Shown one piece after another: positions 20,831 to 34,359 of a stretch of 64,000 nucleotides of DNA (position 1 is the stretch's first letter; every line of letters starts with the position of its first letter). Origin of the DNA: Gnetum montanum (lineage: Eukaryota; Streptophyta; Gnetopsida; Gnetales; Gnetaceae); the NCBI GenBank assembly GCA_015680685.1, contig MNCI01026525.1, positions 103,314 to 167,313 of the forward strand. The letters are read 5' to 3'. The notes beneath the pieces are model-generated. The model was not told where the DNA came from. It saw only the letters and a program-made list of their open reading frames with translations, and ran no database searches. The translations under genes were made by a program, and so were the position numbers.

Positions 20831-22750
20831 TTAAGATTCTATATAGGCTATCCAATTTTTCAACTTTTTTTTTTACACTATTCTTTATACATTTTCAATT
20901 TTCTTAGATATTTTGCAACTTATATTATATATTTTACCTTTTTTATACTCTCTTATGTGTTGTTTTCCTATTTGTTCATCAAGAATCTTGAGTTTCTTTC
21001 ATAACTGCTACTACTATTGGATGTTTATTTAATACTGCATTTAATGTTTAGATTGATTATTCAATGACTATATTTTATCTCGGTGTTATGTCCTTGATTA
21101 ATGGGTTATTTGATTTTTGATGATGTTAGGTAGTGAGTCCATGACATCCGCCCATTCGACTCAACTCTATGAGACTCTTCATTTTGAATGCATGTGGTCC
21201 TTCCGTAATTACAACTTAAAAGGAATTATTGATCTTGGTACTTAATAAACATAGAGTAGATCAAATGGGATTGACAAGGATTTGGTTTTAAAGGTATTTT
21301 TCATCTTCTATACCCAACTTCCTTCTTGAGTTTTGTAGGTATTTTCATTAGTCTCTCATTGTTCCTACTGTTGACCATAATAGAAAGCATGTCTTTACAT
21401 ATTGTGGTTCCTATGAAAAAAAAATCACAAAAACATGGAAATTCAAATCACATCTCTTATACATAATAATGGACTAAACGCACTCATTATGGGGCTACAA
21501 AGACATGTTACCCATACCTGAAGGCACCAATCTAACTAATGTCCTTCCTATCTTCTTGCTTCTCTTTTCTTCTCCATTTGGAGTAGTGGTTGTCCTTTTG
21601 GATGGTCATGAACTCTTGTTGGTTGAATGATCAAAACATGATAATGCAAATTTACTAAATGTGGATGGACTTAGGTCCAACTGAGGATGGAATAGTATCA
21701 AATCATGTTAACCACATGTTCCACAAGGACTTCATGTAATTGCGATGTGAGACTCTCCATTAGTCTCCTCTCATCATCGACCACCTTACTACCTCCTATC
21801 ATGATCAATTAATATATCTATTTTGGTATGTCATAATTCTTCAATGATCTCTCACATGGATTTGATTTTTAACTTTCTAAGATCATTCATCATTCTTGGT
21901 GCCTAGAGACTCCTTGGAATGATGGCATGTAAGGGCATTAATGACATGAGGTTTCTATGGGGAGGATCCACTTGCATACACCTTAGTCTTTTCAAATTAA
22001 GCTTCCTATTCTTCAGTCATTTTTGTGATTAGTCTTATTACTTCATCATTTAAACATTTATTTTTTTCCCATGGCATCCATTAATTATCTAACTCTAATC
22101 CAACTTTCCTCTCAACAAATTTAATCCAACTTCCAAGGTTGAAAATCCTACTATGCTTTTTAGGCTTCCTTTGGGCTCTTGTTTTGCTTCCACACTCTTT
22201 TGAAATTCCTTGTTTTTTACTATGTGAAAAAATTGGTTTAAATAGCTATGTCGATGCATTCTTGTTGATGTACCTTGATGTGTCGACACATCCCCATCAA
22301 TTCATCCCCATCGATGTAGTAGAAAAAATTATATATAGACATGACACTAATTTTTCACCATTTGCTTCCAAACAATAGAGGATTTTTTGAATTTTTCAAA
22401 GCCCAGAGCCCTTTCAAGTACCATAACTATCACATCACTCACTTAATTCACTTTGTTCTTCAATCCTTTAGCTACCAAAGGTACACTTTACATTGTGGGG
22501 GCCATAAACCTTTAGCTTTTTGGGAAAAACATTTTGAAATTTTTCTAATTCCCCAAGATTTCCACATTAAAATAATGTTAAAATAATATTCTTATCAAGA
22601 TCACAAACAAACCTAGGTATAACCTAATCTAATAAGAAATGTATCAAAAGAATAAAGGATTATAAACTAAAATGTTAATCCATAATTACACGTGTGACCA
22701 TAGATGACATTAAAGAATAAATCACTAGTAGGGGGACCTTCCCAACCTAG
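20831..22750 (+). other. Gypsy spacer between integrase and a downstream ORF; no gene recognised
   Basis: T-rich sequence follows the integrase end. One frame near 21125-21245 (HSTQLYETLHFECMW) looks coding but is short and unassigned. No LTR boundary, RNA gene or host gene was found. Confidence 0.4.
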
Positions 22751-22759
22751 GGAAAGGCT

Positions 22760-25560
22760 ACTAAGAGAAGGAAGGGACTAGAAACAACCATAGTAGCCCC
22801 AAGACTAAGAGGTCAAGGTGACACATGCAACCAACCCTATTTGAGAGGAGCCTAAGGTGGACCCTATTTGACAAATTTCTATTGCCAAGATTGGCCAATC
22901 TAGGCAAGATGAAGCTCATAGGCTAAGGCCTAACCTTGATGTTACACTAATAGAGGCCTACTTGGAAAGAATTAGAACCAAGGAGGTTCGAAGTTCCATT
23001 GTTTAAGAACTAAACATTAGATCCTTCTTTGAATTAGCACTAGAGAATGTTTACACTTAATTACAAGGGTCTCCCATGTGGTCCATTCTCTCCTCTAATA
23101 AAGAATGATTCATGGGGGAGGCCTACCTTTTCTTGAATAATAATCAAGCATATGCATCTATCAAGATCAATATTATCATAATCTCTTACTCATTTGAGGC
23201 CATTGCAAAGGTCATCAATTTGCTTAATACTAGGCAACATTGGCAGAAATATTGATCCAAACAAATCCAGAAGCTAAGAAAGAATGGGTCCAACATTACT
23301 ATGGAGTGGATTGTAAAAAGTAAAATACACTCACAAAGGTGAAGAATGCCTATTTTAAGATCATAGCCTACCACCTAAACCCCATAGTGAGGCCAAGCAA
23401 GGTAACAAACTTTTCTGCCCATGCATGCACTACTCTAAGAGGAAAGTTCCCTGTCAATCTTTCATATGTTATCTATCTAAAGATAGAGGAGCAATTCAAG
23501 GAGAATGAAAAATAAAAGAAGACACTTATCTTTCTATGCTTAGTTAAGAAAATATGCAAAATGGGAGACAACATGCTATGTTAATGATATGGTTTGTCAT
23601 GATCTTACCACAACCTGGTAGGAAATAATAAAGAATAATGTAGTAATAAAGCTGCAAGAAGAGGAGAGGCCACCACTACCACCACCTATAAGAGAAACCA
23701 TACCAAAGATGCTTGTGGTTTTAGAAAGGCTCCAAAAACTCTATGAGTAGTAGTTACAGTAGCAATAAGGCTCAACAAGTGGTGGGGAATCATTGGTTTA
23801 CCATCCATCCCTAAGTCATCTTAATGAGATCACAAGGATCATTAGTTGGTTGGACTAAGAAATTGAATAATTGTTATCAACACATATTAATTAGGGGCCT
23901 ACAAATACAAATCCTAGTACTCAATAAATTACGATGTATATCCCTAGATAGGAATTCCCTAAAATTTCTGGAAATGTTACAACTTCCTTGGTCCACATAG
24001 AGAAGGTGAAGAGGAAACTATTTTGGTGATGCAGGATCAAGGATAGGAGATAGTGATAGAGGTGATGGTCAACAAGGTAGTATAGGCCCTAAATACTCAT
24101 GTGGAATTTGCGCTAGATATTGTTACAATGGTAGACATTTAAACATCTACAGGAGTAGGGAGTGATTGGTTGAGCACTACCCAAGATAAAGAAGTGTTGG
24201 GTTGACTAGTAGGTTCCAAGTAACTACTTCTAAAGATCATTGATCTTCTGGATGAAATTACAGAAACCTAGTTGAAGGTGCTTGAGATAAAGGAAACACT
24301 CCTCATTGTTAACACCCAACTGAAGGTAGCCATCACTTAGAATCAATGGTTTGCTACCGAGGTTGTGGATTTGTAGGCCTATCTCTCTAATCCTATCATT
24401 CTCAACTCAAAACATATAGGGGATGAAGCTTTCCAATAGCTTCAACACAAAATAAGGAAGGTTGTGAATGAAAAGGAGGCATTAGTTGTTGACATGTCCT
24501 TGTTAGAAGCCATTTTCTTCAAGACTAACAAGGACTTGTCAAAATTTTGTAAGGAAAACTTGATCCTCACAAAAGACCACCATCACCAACAAAATGTCAA
24601 ACAATAAAAGTATCAGATTATTGAATATGTTCAACAATAGTAGAAACAACAAGCCAAGGTAAAACCTAATTTGAGAAGGTTGATAGAAAAAAGTAGAAAT
24701 ATCTAGATGAAGAAAGTTTGAGCACTTCATTAGAAAATGACCATTTATGTAGTCTCCAAAAAAAATGAGGCCCTAAAATTTGAACAAGTCAAGAATTACT
24801 ACAGGAACTAGGTTGAGCTTCTTAAAGAGGTAAATAAAAAATAAATCTAATTGGCAAAGACAAAGATGAATGAGACCCTCTAGTAGCTCTAGCAAAGAGA
24901 TGATATGTGGAAAGCCATCTTTGATTAGTTAAACATGTATAAAAAAGCAAAAATTAACCTCAAGAAGTTGCAAATTCAAAAGATGATAGAGTACATAAAG
25001 CTTGCCAACTTTTCTTATGCAAAGTTGGCTATGTTGATAGTATGGAGGCCAAGAAATAAATTGGAAAAACAAGTGGCTAGTTCCTAAGTCTTTTACAAGG
25101 AAAAATTCAAGCATCACAAGTTGACCAAAAAGTAATTGGAGAGAGCCAATACCGAGCTTGAAGTTCTCAGTAGCGAATTCATAGGCCAACGATCTATGAT
25201 TGAGAACCTAGCCAGAAGGATGAATGACTATCATGAGATATAGAATCTCATAAAGATGTTTGACACTAAACATAAATAATTCACAACATAGTTTGTCAAC
25301 ACCAAGGAGTTGTTCCCTATGATGCCATGCCCATGGAATATTCTTATGCAAGCCCATATTGGTAAAGCCATGTGGACTACATATGATCCACATGGCAAAG
25401 AGAAAAAGGTGAAAGTGTTATTGGATGCTTTAAAGCTTTCTCTAGTAGAAGCAACAACAAAAAATTAGCTTTAGCCACTTCCACCATCACTTGCACTAGA
25501 ACTTGTTAAAATATCTTTAGTTCCACAAGAGCCTCCACCTCCAGGCACTATTTGACAACT
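22760..25560 (+). pseudogene. Uncharacterised retrotransposon ORF with coiled-coil-like part
   Basis: One main frame can be followed over long stretches by passing through in-frame stops, nearly all TAG. The first part includes KVKNAYFKIIAYHLNP near 23340. The second (24240-25440) is rich in Lys, Glu, Gln and Leu, with segments such as FQ-LQHKIRKVVNEKEAL and LEKQVASS-VFYKEKFKHH, typical of a long coiled coil. A Pro-rich end (PLPPP, PQEPPPPG) follows near 25480-25550. It lies after integrase and before an LTR, where Athila-type elements keep an env-like ORF, but no transmembrane segment is obvious and I do not recognise the protein. Function unknown. Confidence 0.5.
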
Positions 25561-25789
25561 TACCATGTCTTTGGTAATTTAGTAGTACCTATTGAAAGTT
25601 TTGTAAAGTGTCCACTTTAATTATGATAGATCTAAATTTTTTAATTCCATATAATTTGGCACTCAAATTTAGTCAACTAATTTGTCTATTTATTTTGAAG
25701 TTAATAAATTTCATACTCCAGCAATTTTTTTAAGAAACTCAATCCTACTTTTGTTTACTCAAGGACTAGTTTTTATTTAGTCATGGGGG

Positions 25790-26636
25790 TATAACGAATC
25801 ATCATAAATAGGCTCCATCAATGGACATGTGTTGATTAAGCCCCATCTACATATGGTGATGCATTAATACTAATGTAGTTGAAGCCTATATAACTGCATC
25901 CCCCAACCACATTCATGGCACCTTAATCCATAGCATAGTGAAGCCCTTGTAGTTTGATTTCTTTAGAGTTAGAATATTTTCTCTCTAAGTACCTGTAGTG
26001 TGAATTAAAGAGATTATATGAATCTTATTTGAACAACATGAGCCTAAACACATTGACATGAACAATAATAAAAATAAGATTTCTAATATTCATTACAGCA
26101 CATGGAATATTCTAACCTTTGCTAGTTGCACTTTACTTTTAATGCATTTTATTTTCATGGGTTTAATTAGTTAAAATACTTAATCATAAAAACACAAGTA
26201 TGACCACTTCAAGCATAATGTATTAATGCTTGGTAATCCTAGTAGTGGCGAATTGGTACATCCAACAGTGGTAACTATTTCAAGATATGTATGATTCATG
26301 GAAATAGCTACTTATGTTAGAATAGTTAGTGACTAGGATAGCTAACTAGTTAGATAGTTAATCATTAAACCTTCATTTATTCACCTAGCTCTTAAGATAA
26401 GAAAACATATATATAATAATTATAAAAATGGACATCATAATCCTTAACTCACATTTAACCATATGCACTAGAAACACAAGTGTAAGTTAGGAAGATAACA
26501 ATCATATAATTTCTTAACTCACTGTCTAGAAATATGGGTATACTTAGGAAGTAAGTCTAGCTAATTTAACCAGATCGCAAGTACATGCTTGTGATTCATA
26601 TGGATGGATGTAGGGGATACCTACTACTTAGCATCA
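25790..26636 (+). repeat. Gypsy LTR (3' LTR of the plus-strand 19.7-26.6 kb remnant)
   Basis: Contains TATATAA at 25887-25893 and shares words in order with 48140-48856: AGAGTTAGAATATTTT, ATAAAAA-AA, AGTATGACCAC or AGCATGACCAC, CTTGGTAATCC, GTGATTCATATGG and ATGTAGGGG. The right end is set at CATCA (26636) because the 48-kb copy ends in CATCA directly before a PBS. The left end is uncertain; a purine run GGGGGTATAACG at 25784-25795 may be the polypurine tract and LTR start. Confidence 0.65.
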
Positions 26637-27013
26637 AATAAAGCATATTGAGATTAGGTATCACTTTATAGAAAATGGACTCCTCATTATACCTGACACA
26701 TTGAAAATAGCACCATTATATCTGACACATTGAAACACCTAAGAATGGACTCCTCATTCATAGAAAATGGAGTTTAGATTAAAAATGTTTGGTTGGTTAA
26801 AGTTTTGATCAACCTTTAACCAAAATTCAATGCAATGACATTAGTAGTTAACATGATGATGTCATCAATCAACATGATCAATATGATTACATCATCAGTC
26901 AATTTGGTTAATGCATCATGTCAACAATCAACACAATGACATCAAAGTACTCAACATGCTACATCAACACCACATCAATGCCACATCAATGCTACATCAT
27001 CACAACATATGTG
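26637..27013. other. No gene; short local repeats
   Basis: The words ATGGACTCCTCATT and CTGACACATTGAAA each occur twice (26675-26765). From 26830, CATCATCA/CAACATGAT words repeat. No coding signal. Confidence 0.5.
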
Positions 27014-27175
27014 CCATGTTAGTATCATATCAGCCACCATATCATTGTTCCACATTAGTACCAGTTCCCACAAGCTTTGCCACATTAGTAGTAGGTACCA
27101 TAGAATTTTCCATGTTAGTAATGGATCCCACAAGCTTGCCACATCAATAGTGGATTGCATGAGCTTTCCATGTTA
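27014..27175 (+). repeat. About 30-bp tandem repeat
   Basis: Units starting CCACATTAGTA or CCATGTTAGTA begin near 27014, 27050, 27080, 27110, 27139 and 27169, with a spacing of about 30 bp after the first. Units are imperfect. The array follows a stretch of CCACATCAATG words, so repetition extends loosely to about 26950. Confidence 0.75.
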
Positions 27176-29978
27176 AGCATGAATCAAATTTCATATTCAC
27201 CAAGAAAATTACTATTTTTGGTGGCATTAGGTTGATTCTTGGATTTATGAGTCAACATCTTTTATCTTTTTTTACTATAAACGTTTTTTTTATTTTTGCT
27301 TATTTATTTTGTCATGTGTTCCATAGATTAGAACCTTATTTAGGATGATTTATGAGAAGACCAAAATTTATGTGATAAGACCAAATAAGTTGGATCTTAT
27401 ATAGGCCTTCCATGCTATCCTTATGCTATTTTACACCTTATTCTTATTATAAATATCCTTCAAAATATGCACTTTGTAAGAAAAAAAGAAAGAGGTTATC
27501 AAGGAAAAAGAGTGGGATAAAAGGCCTAAATCCATGTAAGAATGACCTCATGCTTGCATATTTTCAAGGTTGTTGGTTGATTTATGGTGGTACTTTTTAT
27601 ACAATTTTATGGTTTTATATTATTTTCCTTAGTACAAAACTTTGGTTCATGAGTTTTAAGGCTTGAATATTGGCATCTTTATATAGTTACATTATGAAAT
27701 AATGTGATTTTAATTAAGTTTATAATATTTCCAAGATTTCTATCCTTTATGAGATTTCTAGGCTCACTTTTGAGAATTTCAATAATGTTCATCGTAAAGA
27801 CCAAAAGAAAGGTATGAGCATGGAAGAGTTGCATTTTATTCTTGATTTTCTTTCATTAGAAGAAAATTAAGGGATTAGTAGATGGAGTTGTCATTAAATT
27901 TTTAACTTATTTGGCTTGAATTTTGATAAAATAGGCCAAGAAGTGAAACAAGCGAGTGAAGAGATGGGTGGAGAAAGAAAAAAAATTCTATAAATAAAGA
28001 CTCCTCCTCCAACAAAGATCACTCCATCATAAGGAAGACTAGTTACAAAGGATAAGAAGGTCTCTAAGTAAATAAAAGAAGAAATAGGTCCTAAGCTCTC
28101 AACTTCATATGGTATGTCATAGGGTTGACATGAAATCAAAAGATGACATGTTAGCATATGCACATGTACATTCATTTCTCTTTGATACTCTTAAGTAATT
28201 GGGAAACAATGACATGGGAAAGAAGCACATAAGTAGTAGCATGCAAGTAGCACAAAGCTAAGAACCATAGAGTAAAACATGGGAGGCATGCCATGGATAC
28301 TAGGATAGCATCAATAGGGCTAGAGCTAGAGTGAGTATTGTTGACATGAGTACTCTTATATAGCATTTTTTTTCTATTTTTTAATTTATCATTAGGAAAA
28401 GATGAGGGTCTGGAGGTAGGGGTAACTGTAGGACACTACTAGTGGTAGTTCCCACAAGTAGTAGTAAGGTTTATAGTGGTGATGAATGGGTTAGGCTAGC
28501 ACCAACATGTACTACAACATGTGCTTTATAGTGTGACCAATGGCACATCAATAAGAGAAATAATGGAGATTAGTCTTAATGAACATAATGAAAAATGAAC
28601 AATAGAGCTACACAATGGCTTTTGACCTTGATTGGTGGTGACAATTGGCAGATTTTGGGGAGTCAAACATGTGCTTCACTATGCATCTCATGATGTGGTA
28701 CATATGATACACACTTTGATATAGCTAGTAATGTAGAAAACAATGTACTACAATGTGTAATAGTTTCTTTCATGGTAGTGCAAAGGGATTTTGGTGGTGT
28801 TTAGCCATTGAGGTAGTGTTTGGTGGTAAGATTAACAATGTTAATGCCATAAAATGGTGCTTATAATAATAATGTGCAAAGAGACATGAGAATTTTGTTA
28901 TGGGCATAAGAGCATACAAATTATGATGTAGATTTATTGCATACAAGAATAAGAAGTAAAGCATATGAAGGTGCATATGGGTAAGAAAAATGATGCTCAT
29001 GCTAAGGTAATGGTACAAGGAATAGTGGTGTATGTGGTATGCTATATAGTGTGGATGCACAAGAGTGTTAGAAGCTAGTAGGATCAAAATAAGTTAGTTA
29101 CTACACTACATGATTGGTGTAGAGGAGTAAGATAAGAGGGAAAACAACATTGGTGAAGAATAATTAGGGTGCTTTTAGCTTTGGTTGCATAAGTGAATGG
29201 TCTTCAGGTTTGTATGATCCCCTACATTAGTTTGCATGGTGGCAGAGAATCCCTACACTTTAGTTTCAGATGATGGTACATAAGGTAGAATGGAAGATTT
29301 ATTCTTGAATTGTGAGATGGGATGTCAAATGGCAAGAAAGAGTACAACAAGTGTATGATGAAAGTTTTGTCTAGATTTTCCTTAATGAATAGTTAGGGTT
29401 TTGAACTTGGGGTTCTAGGCCATGCTAGGAGCAAAGAATAAAGAATGTAATATTTTTCAAATATCAAGTGTAAAAGGCACATTGCATTTAGTGTCTATTA
29501 ATGTGCAACTAGTGCATGAGGCTTGGTTAGCATGATTAGTGCATGGATAGTGTAGCCACAGTGCTACTAATGCATGGTGAAGTATGTAAAGGGACTAGAT
29601 GCTTGTAATTTCCTTTTCAAAATTTTAATTTTAATTATGTATATATAAATTTTAATTTACATAATTTTTTATTATTTTTTAAGATTAACAAACAAGATTT
29701 TGGGCTTACATGAGTGAAGTATGATGGCATCAACATTGATGAGGTGAAGCTAATGCCAGAATTAGTGTCATGAAGAACACCTAGCATAACATAGACAACT
29801 TTGCTATGAAGAGTTGGGAAATTTCAAAGTTTAGGAAGATGAGGTGGGATTTGTTAATGGATTTGATTCATACATTGATGAAGAGGTTTGGTGTTATACA
29901 TGGTCTATAGAAGGCCTTGTTAGGTTTGATTTTGCATGTTTAGGAATTTCGATTTTAAGCTAGGTCCAGGTGACATGG
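27176..29978. other. AT-rich degenerate sequence, no gene recognised
   Basis: Short open frames occur on both strands (for example 27412-27666, 27894-28175, 28770-29087) but their composition follows the AT-rich background and no domain is visible. Probably an old noncoding part of retroelements. No RNA gene found. Confidence 0.45.
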
Positions 29979-30086
29979 AAAAATGACTAGGTGACATAAT
30001 GATGTAGTCATGTAATGTGATGATGTAGTGATATTTTGTCATTGTCATCATGGATTACATCACCTATTGTGACTTAGTCATTTTCA
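29979..30086. repeat. Imperfect fold-back repeat (about 108 bp)
   Basis: The left arm AAAATGACTAGGTGACATAA and the right arm ending TTGTGACTTAGTCATTTT are imperfect inverted copies of each other, and the inner parts also pair partly (GATGTAGTCATG against CATCATGGATTACATC). It may be a very old fold-back or MITE-like element. No clear target duplication was found. Confidence 0.45.
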
Positions 30087-31990
30087 AGCTAAATATCCAA
30101 AATGGGACATATGAAGACACATTTTATGCTTTTCAAGAAAGGATATAATTATAGGCTTATTTTAACCTTGATGTTATCATAAAATACTAGACATATGTAG
30201 CCTTAGGATTGATTTAGCATCTCAACTTGTTGATTACTTAGCCTTAATGTGTTAATATTTATGACATTCTAAGTGTTAGAGCTTCAAGTAGACATTTTGT
30301 TCTCTATCCTAATAGATGCTTGATGTTTTAAAAATTAATTTTATGATTTATTTCTTAGCATGTGGATACTAAATTTTGGTTTGATGTTGAATGTCCAAGG
30401 ATGATGTCAAGCTGAGGTTCTTGATGATCGATCCCATGTATTTCTTGGTTTGCGATGTAGGTCTTAACATTACAAGCAAATTGAGGTTTAAGGTAATTTT
30501 GATTATTGATGATAAATCATTCCATCCTAAATAAATGTGGATCAGACTTGGGGCATCATGATTTCTAGAGTTTTGCATAGAAAATTTCCATATGTTGGTA
30601 TGAACTGCAATCCCATTAAAAACAATCTCTCATGCTTTTGAGATGATTCACATAACTATTAGTCCATGCTTAGGCTATGTGATTGAGAAGGCTACTAATA
30701 TTAACATGATTACTAATGAGGGTGGTACAACTTTGTAAAATTAGTAGAAAGAGCTAGATTTATTTTTGATGAACTATTCCTAAAATAGGTTCAATGTAAA
30801 TAGCACATTGTTATCAGATCTACATTGCATTAAGAGCCTATTTAGTCTACTAAAAATCCATATTATTGTGTCCAAATGAGTTGTTATGCATTTGTATGTT
30901 ATGCTATGATCTCTTAAGCTTTTAATCATTGATGTATAGCTTAGTACTTGTTAATATTATTTTCTATTCATGTATTTCATGGTTAAGAATCTTGATAAAG
31001 AAGACTTCTACCAAGAGAAATCATAGAGGATGCTTCATGAGATAATCCCAATAGATCATTGGTACTTGCCAACATTTGAAAGATTTCCTAGTGATATGGA
31101 TCATGTTAGGAGTTATCAATGGTATACTACTCTTCAAAAAGTCAGTTTGGTTCATGTGCTACATGAGGGATTATCTAGGCCTAGAGGAGGAGTCGTTAAA
31201 GGAATCTAGGATCTACTTAAGTCTAAAAGGTCAAAGAATGTGCCCTTAGCTCTTCATGATGTTATTATTAGATGTCAATATGATGTATTTATGGTGATCA
31301 TAATGTTGATGATAATGTTTATGTTTATATTAGTATTATGCTTATGTTTAATGTATTTGATTTTATATTTGCAGATAGAATTAAGACTTCTGAGATGGTC
31401 TACATAGACCTAGAAAATGTAAAAGAGAGATCTCTGTAAGAAAATATCCATAACATACCATCTAGCCATAAGTGGTTGATGATTAGATAGAAGAGTAAAT
31501 ACCTCCATATATTTGAGTTGGTTAGGATTGGTACCTCTCTTTATCTTGAGATCATCTAAAATTCCTTCCATGGATATCATTATCAAGATAAGATGTTTTT
31601 TCAGCTAGTAGTGAGTATTCATGTTTTGGGTTCATGGAAAAGATGTGATATTATAGTGGAATTGAAGTTCATTATGTTATTGGTTTGGCTTTACTAATGG
31701 AGGTTCCATGGTTGAGGATAATGATATTTTATCCAAAACAAAGAGCCAAAAGATTAGGAATTTGGTATCATATGCAAATAGGGTTTCACACATTATTTGA
31801 TGAGGGAAACAAGACCTGATTAAGGCTTATTACCTCTTTATTAAAAGAGTGTTATGTGGGAAGATCAAACATAGGATGATCACCACTTCCTAGCAACTAA
31901 CAATTTTTTTTAACACCATGACAAAAGATGCTATGTATGATTGGGTAAGCCACATAGTTGAGAATGTACATAAGGAGATAGAGAACATAA
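30087..31990 (+). other. Degenerate retroelement-like sequence with a short coding-like stretch
   Basis: A plus-strand frame at about 30975-31210 reads LDKEDFYQEK, then HEIIPIDHWYLPTFERFPSD and SYQWYTTLQKVSLVHVLHEG. It looks like decayed protein-coding sequence, but I do not recognise it. The rest shows no gene. Its neighbours suggest a retroelement ORF. Confidence 0.3.
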
Positions 31991-34345
31991 GATTGATTGA
32001 TGGTAAGTGTAACATCCTTATTAATTATTTATAAGATCTTGTAAATAAATAATAGAAATGCTCTGAAACCCCAAGGATCTAGATTTAACCTTGATTCACT
32101 AATTTAAAAGAAAGCCATAAAATAGATAAAAATTATAAATTAGAAACATAAATATAGTAGAATAATATAATGTAGCAAAATTTTATATTATTTGTATACA
32201 TAATTAAATAAAATTTATTTAAAGAAAAGTAGAGATTAACATAGCCACAAAAATGTATATCACAAAAAAATTCACTAGTTATATTATAAAGTAGTACTCA
32301 AAATAATGATTATAGTGTCACTTATTTCATCTCAATTGGACATCAAGAAATAAAATAATCATGTTTGAAGTTTACCAAATTAAATATTAAAATATAAAAA
32401 TAATAATTTAATAAAATATTAATATACAATAAATAATATTAATTCTAATCAAGCATATAGCATATGCCAAAATAAAAAAATGATCATTGCAATGTCAAGA
32501 TTCAAACAGTGTAGACAAAAAATTCATATCATAGTTTGTTATTTATTCACAAAAATAAGTACATGGCTCAAGTATCCAAAAAGTGTACAAGGTTTCTATT
32601 TTATAAAAATAAAAAATATACAAAAAATATTTTTTAACATTAGAGGGACCATCTTGTACAAAATTCATCCACCTTTTGTCCCATGTCCATCTTCTGATGT
32701 TTCCTAAACTACTTTAGGCTCTTTGTATCAAAATATAGGAGTCAAAATTCCTCAAATAAGAATAGTCATCTTATTTTTCTCTCCATGGAGCATAAAGTTT
32801 ATGGGCCAAAATTCTTAGGATACAAGTTAGACAAAGGTTTTTAATTAAATATTCAAAAATGTTTGAAAGTTTAAAAATACCAGAAATTTTTGAAAAAAAA
32901 AACCAAAGAATGTACATTTTATCAAAGTGCCTCTTGAGGATCAAGAACTTAGAAGGGGGTTAAATAAGTTCCCAATTGAAATTTCACCTGCCACACAAAA
33001 CACAAAATTTTACATGGTTTCCCAACTTGGGTACTTGCACACTTTGGGGGGTGGTGTGAAGGGGGTTGTTGGCATGGTGGGGTAGAATCCGTGCATACCT
33101 CTTAATTTTTCTTCTTAATCAAATGTGATTCAAAGGGCACCACACCCTATACAAGCTTTGCACTCTACATTGAAGTGTTTCATCATTGCAAAACCACTCA
33201 TCCCCATAAGTTCCCAACAAGCTCAAAATGTAATTTTAAGGATTTCACAACCTTTACAAAATTCAACTATGCTTTGGAGTGTTTTGAGATTGCAAAACCA
33301 TTCAAACCTGAAAGGTCCCAACAAGCTCAATGAGGATTCCTTCTCGCAAGAAGCACATAAACCCCATAGGGCAACAAGGAAAGGAAAAATACACTATGAA
33401 AGAATGTAACTAAAATTACAAGTCCTAGTCATTGAAGCTCAATTCAACATACAGCCAAGAAAATGATGTTGAAATGAAGAACATGAATACAATAGCATAG
33501 ATATGATAATGATTTCTTTGATGTGCATAGTGCTTACACAATTTCCAAGAATTTGGTATCTTCTTATAGCCTTGGAGTTTTTAAACACTTCTCAAAATTC
33601 ATGCAATGGATACACAATGACTAGTATATACATCTCCTTCAAATTTGGGATGTCTACTTAAGATTAGCCTCAATTCAAGAGAGACATCTTACTAGAAAAT
33701 GGGATGTCTCTAGGGAGACATCTTCTCTAGGATATAGATGTCTATTTTTTCTAGGAGACATCTCCTCAACTCTTAAGATATGATTTCTAAGGCTTTCTCT
33801 TATCAATTTGTCTTCTTCCTAGCCCTTGAAGCATCTTCATTTGGTTTATAATCTTCGTTTTTAGTCCATGCTCATTCATGCTCTCATCTTAACTCATATA
33901 GTCTTTACTTTATCATCTCATTGTATATCTCATTCTTGTTGAGCCCTCATATCATGTTATGGAGTTCTTCTTTATGTCTTGCAAACATATCAACCACAAT
34001 AAACATTCTATTCTCTCCATTTTTCTTAAGGTTTTGATATACCAAAAGGTCAACAATCTTCTACTTTTTGGTAATGTCCAAAACTTAATAAAATGCATGA
34101 GTAACTATAAAAATTAAATAAAATTAAACAATAAAAATTCTTAAGATGTATAAATTTCAATTGTAGCCAAAGGGAATTGCAAAGGTAAAACATAAGAACT
34201 CAAGCTAATAAAAAATAAGACTAGATATTTTCACAATCATAAATAGTCCAAAGGCCAACCTATCTGTATAGCATAAGCATAAATTTTACAAGCATCACAA
34301 GCATCATACATATGATCACTCTACAATGTACAAAATATATGGTTA
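31991..34345. other. Very AT-rich, no gene recognised
   Basis: 32030-32650 is especially A/T-rich with many ATAAAT and AATAAT words. 33640-33770 carries several copies of GAGACATCT-type words (imperfect). 33125-33409 is an open frame without domain. No coding or RNA gene found. Confidence 0.45.
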
Positions 34346-34359
34346 AAAAATTCTTCCTT

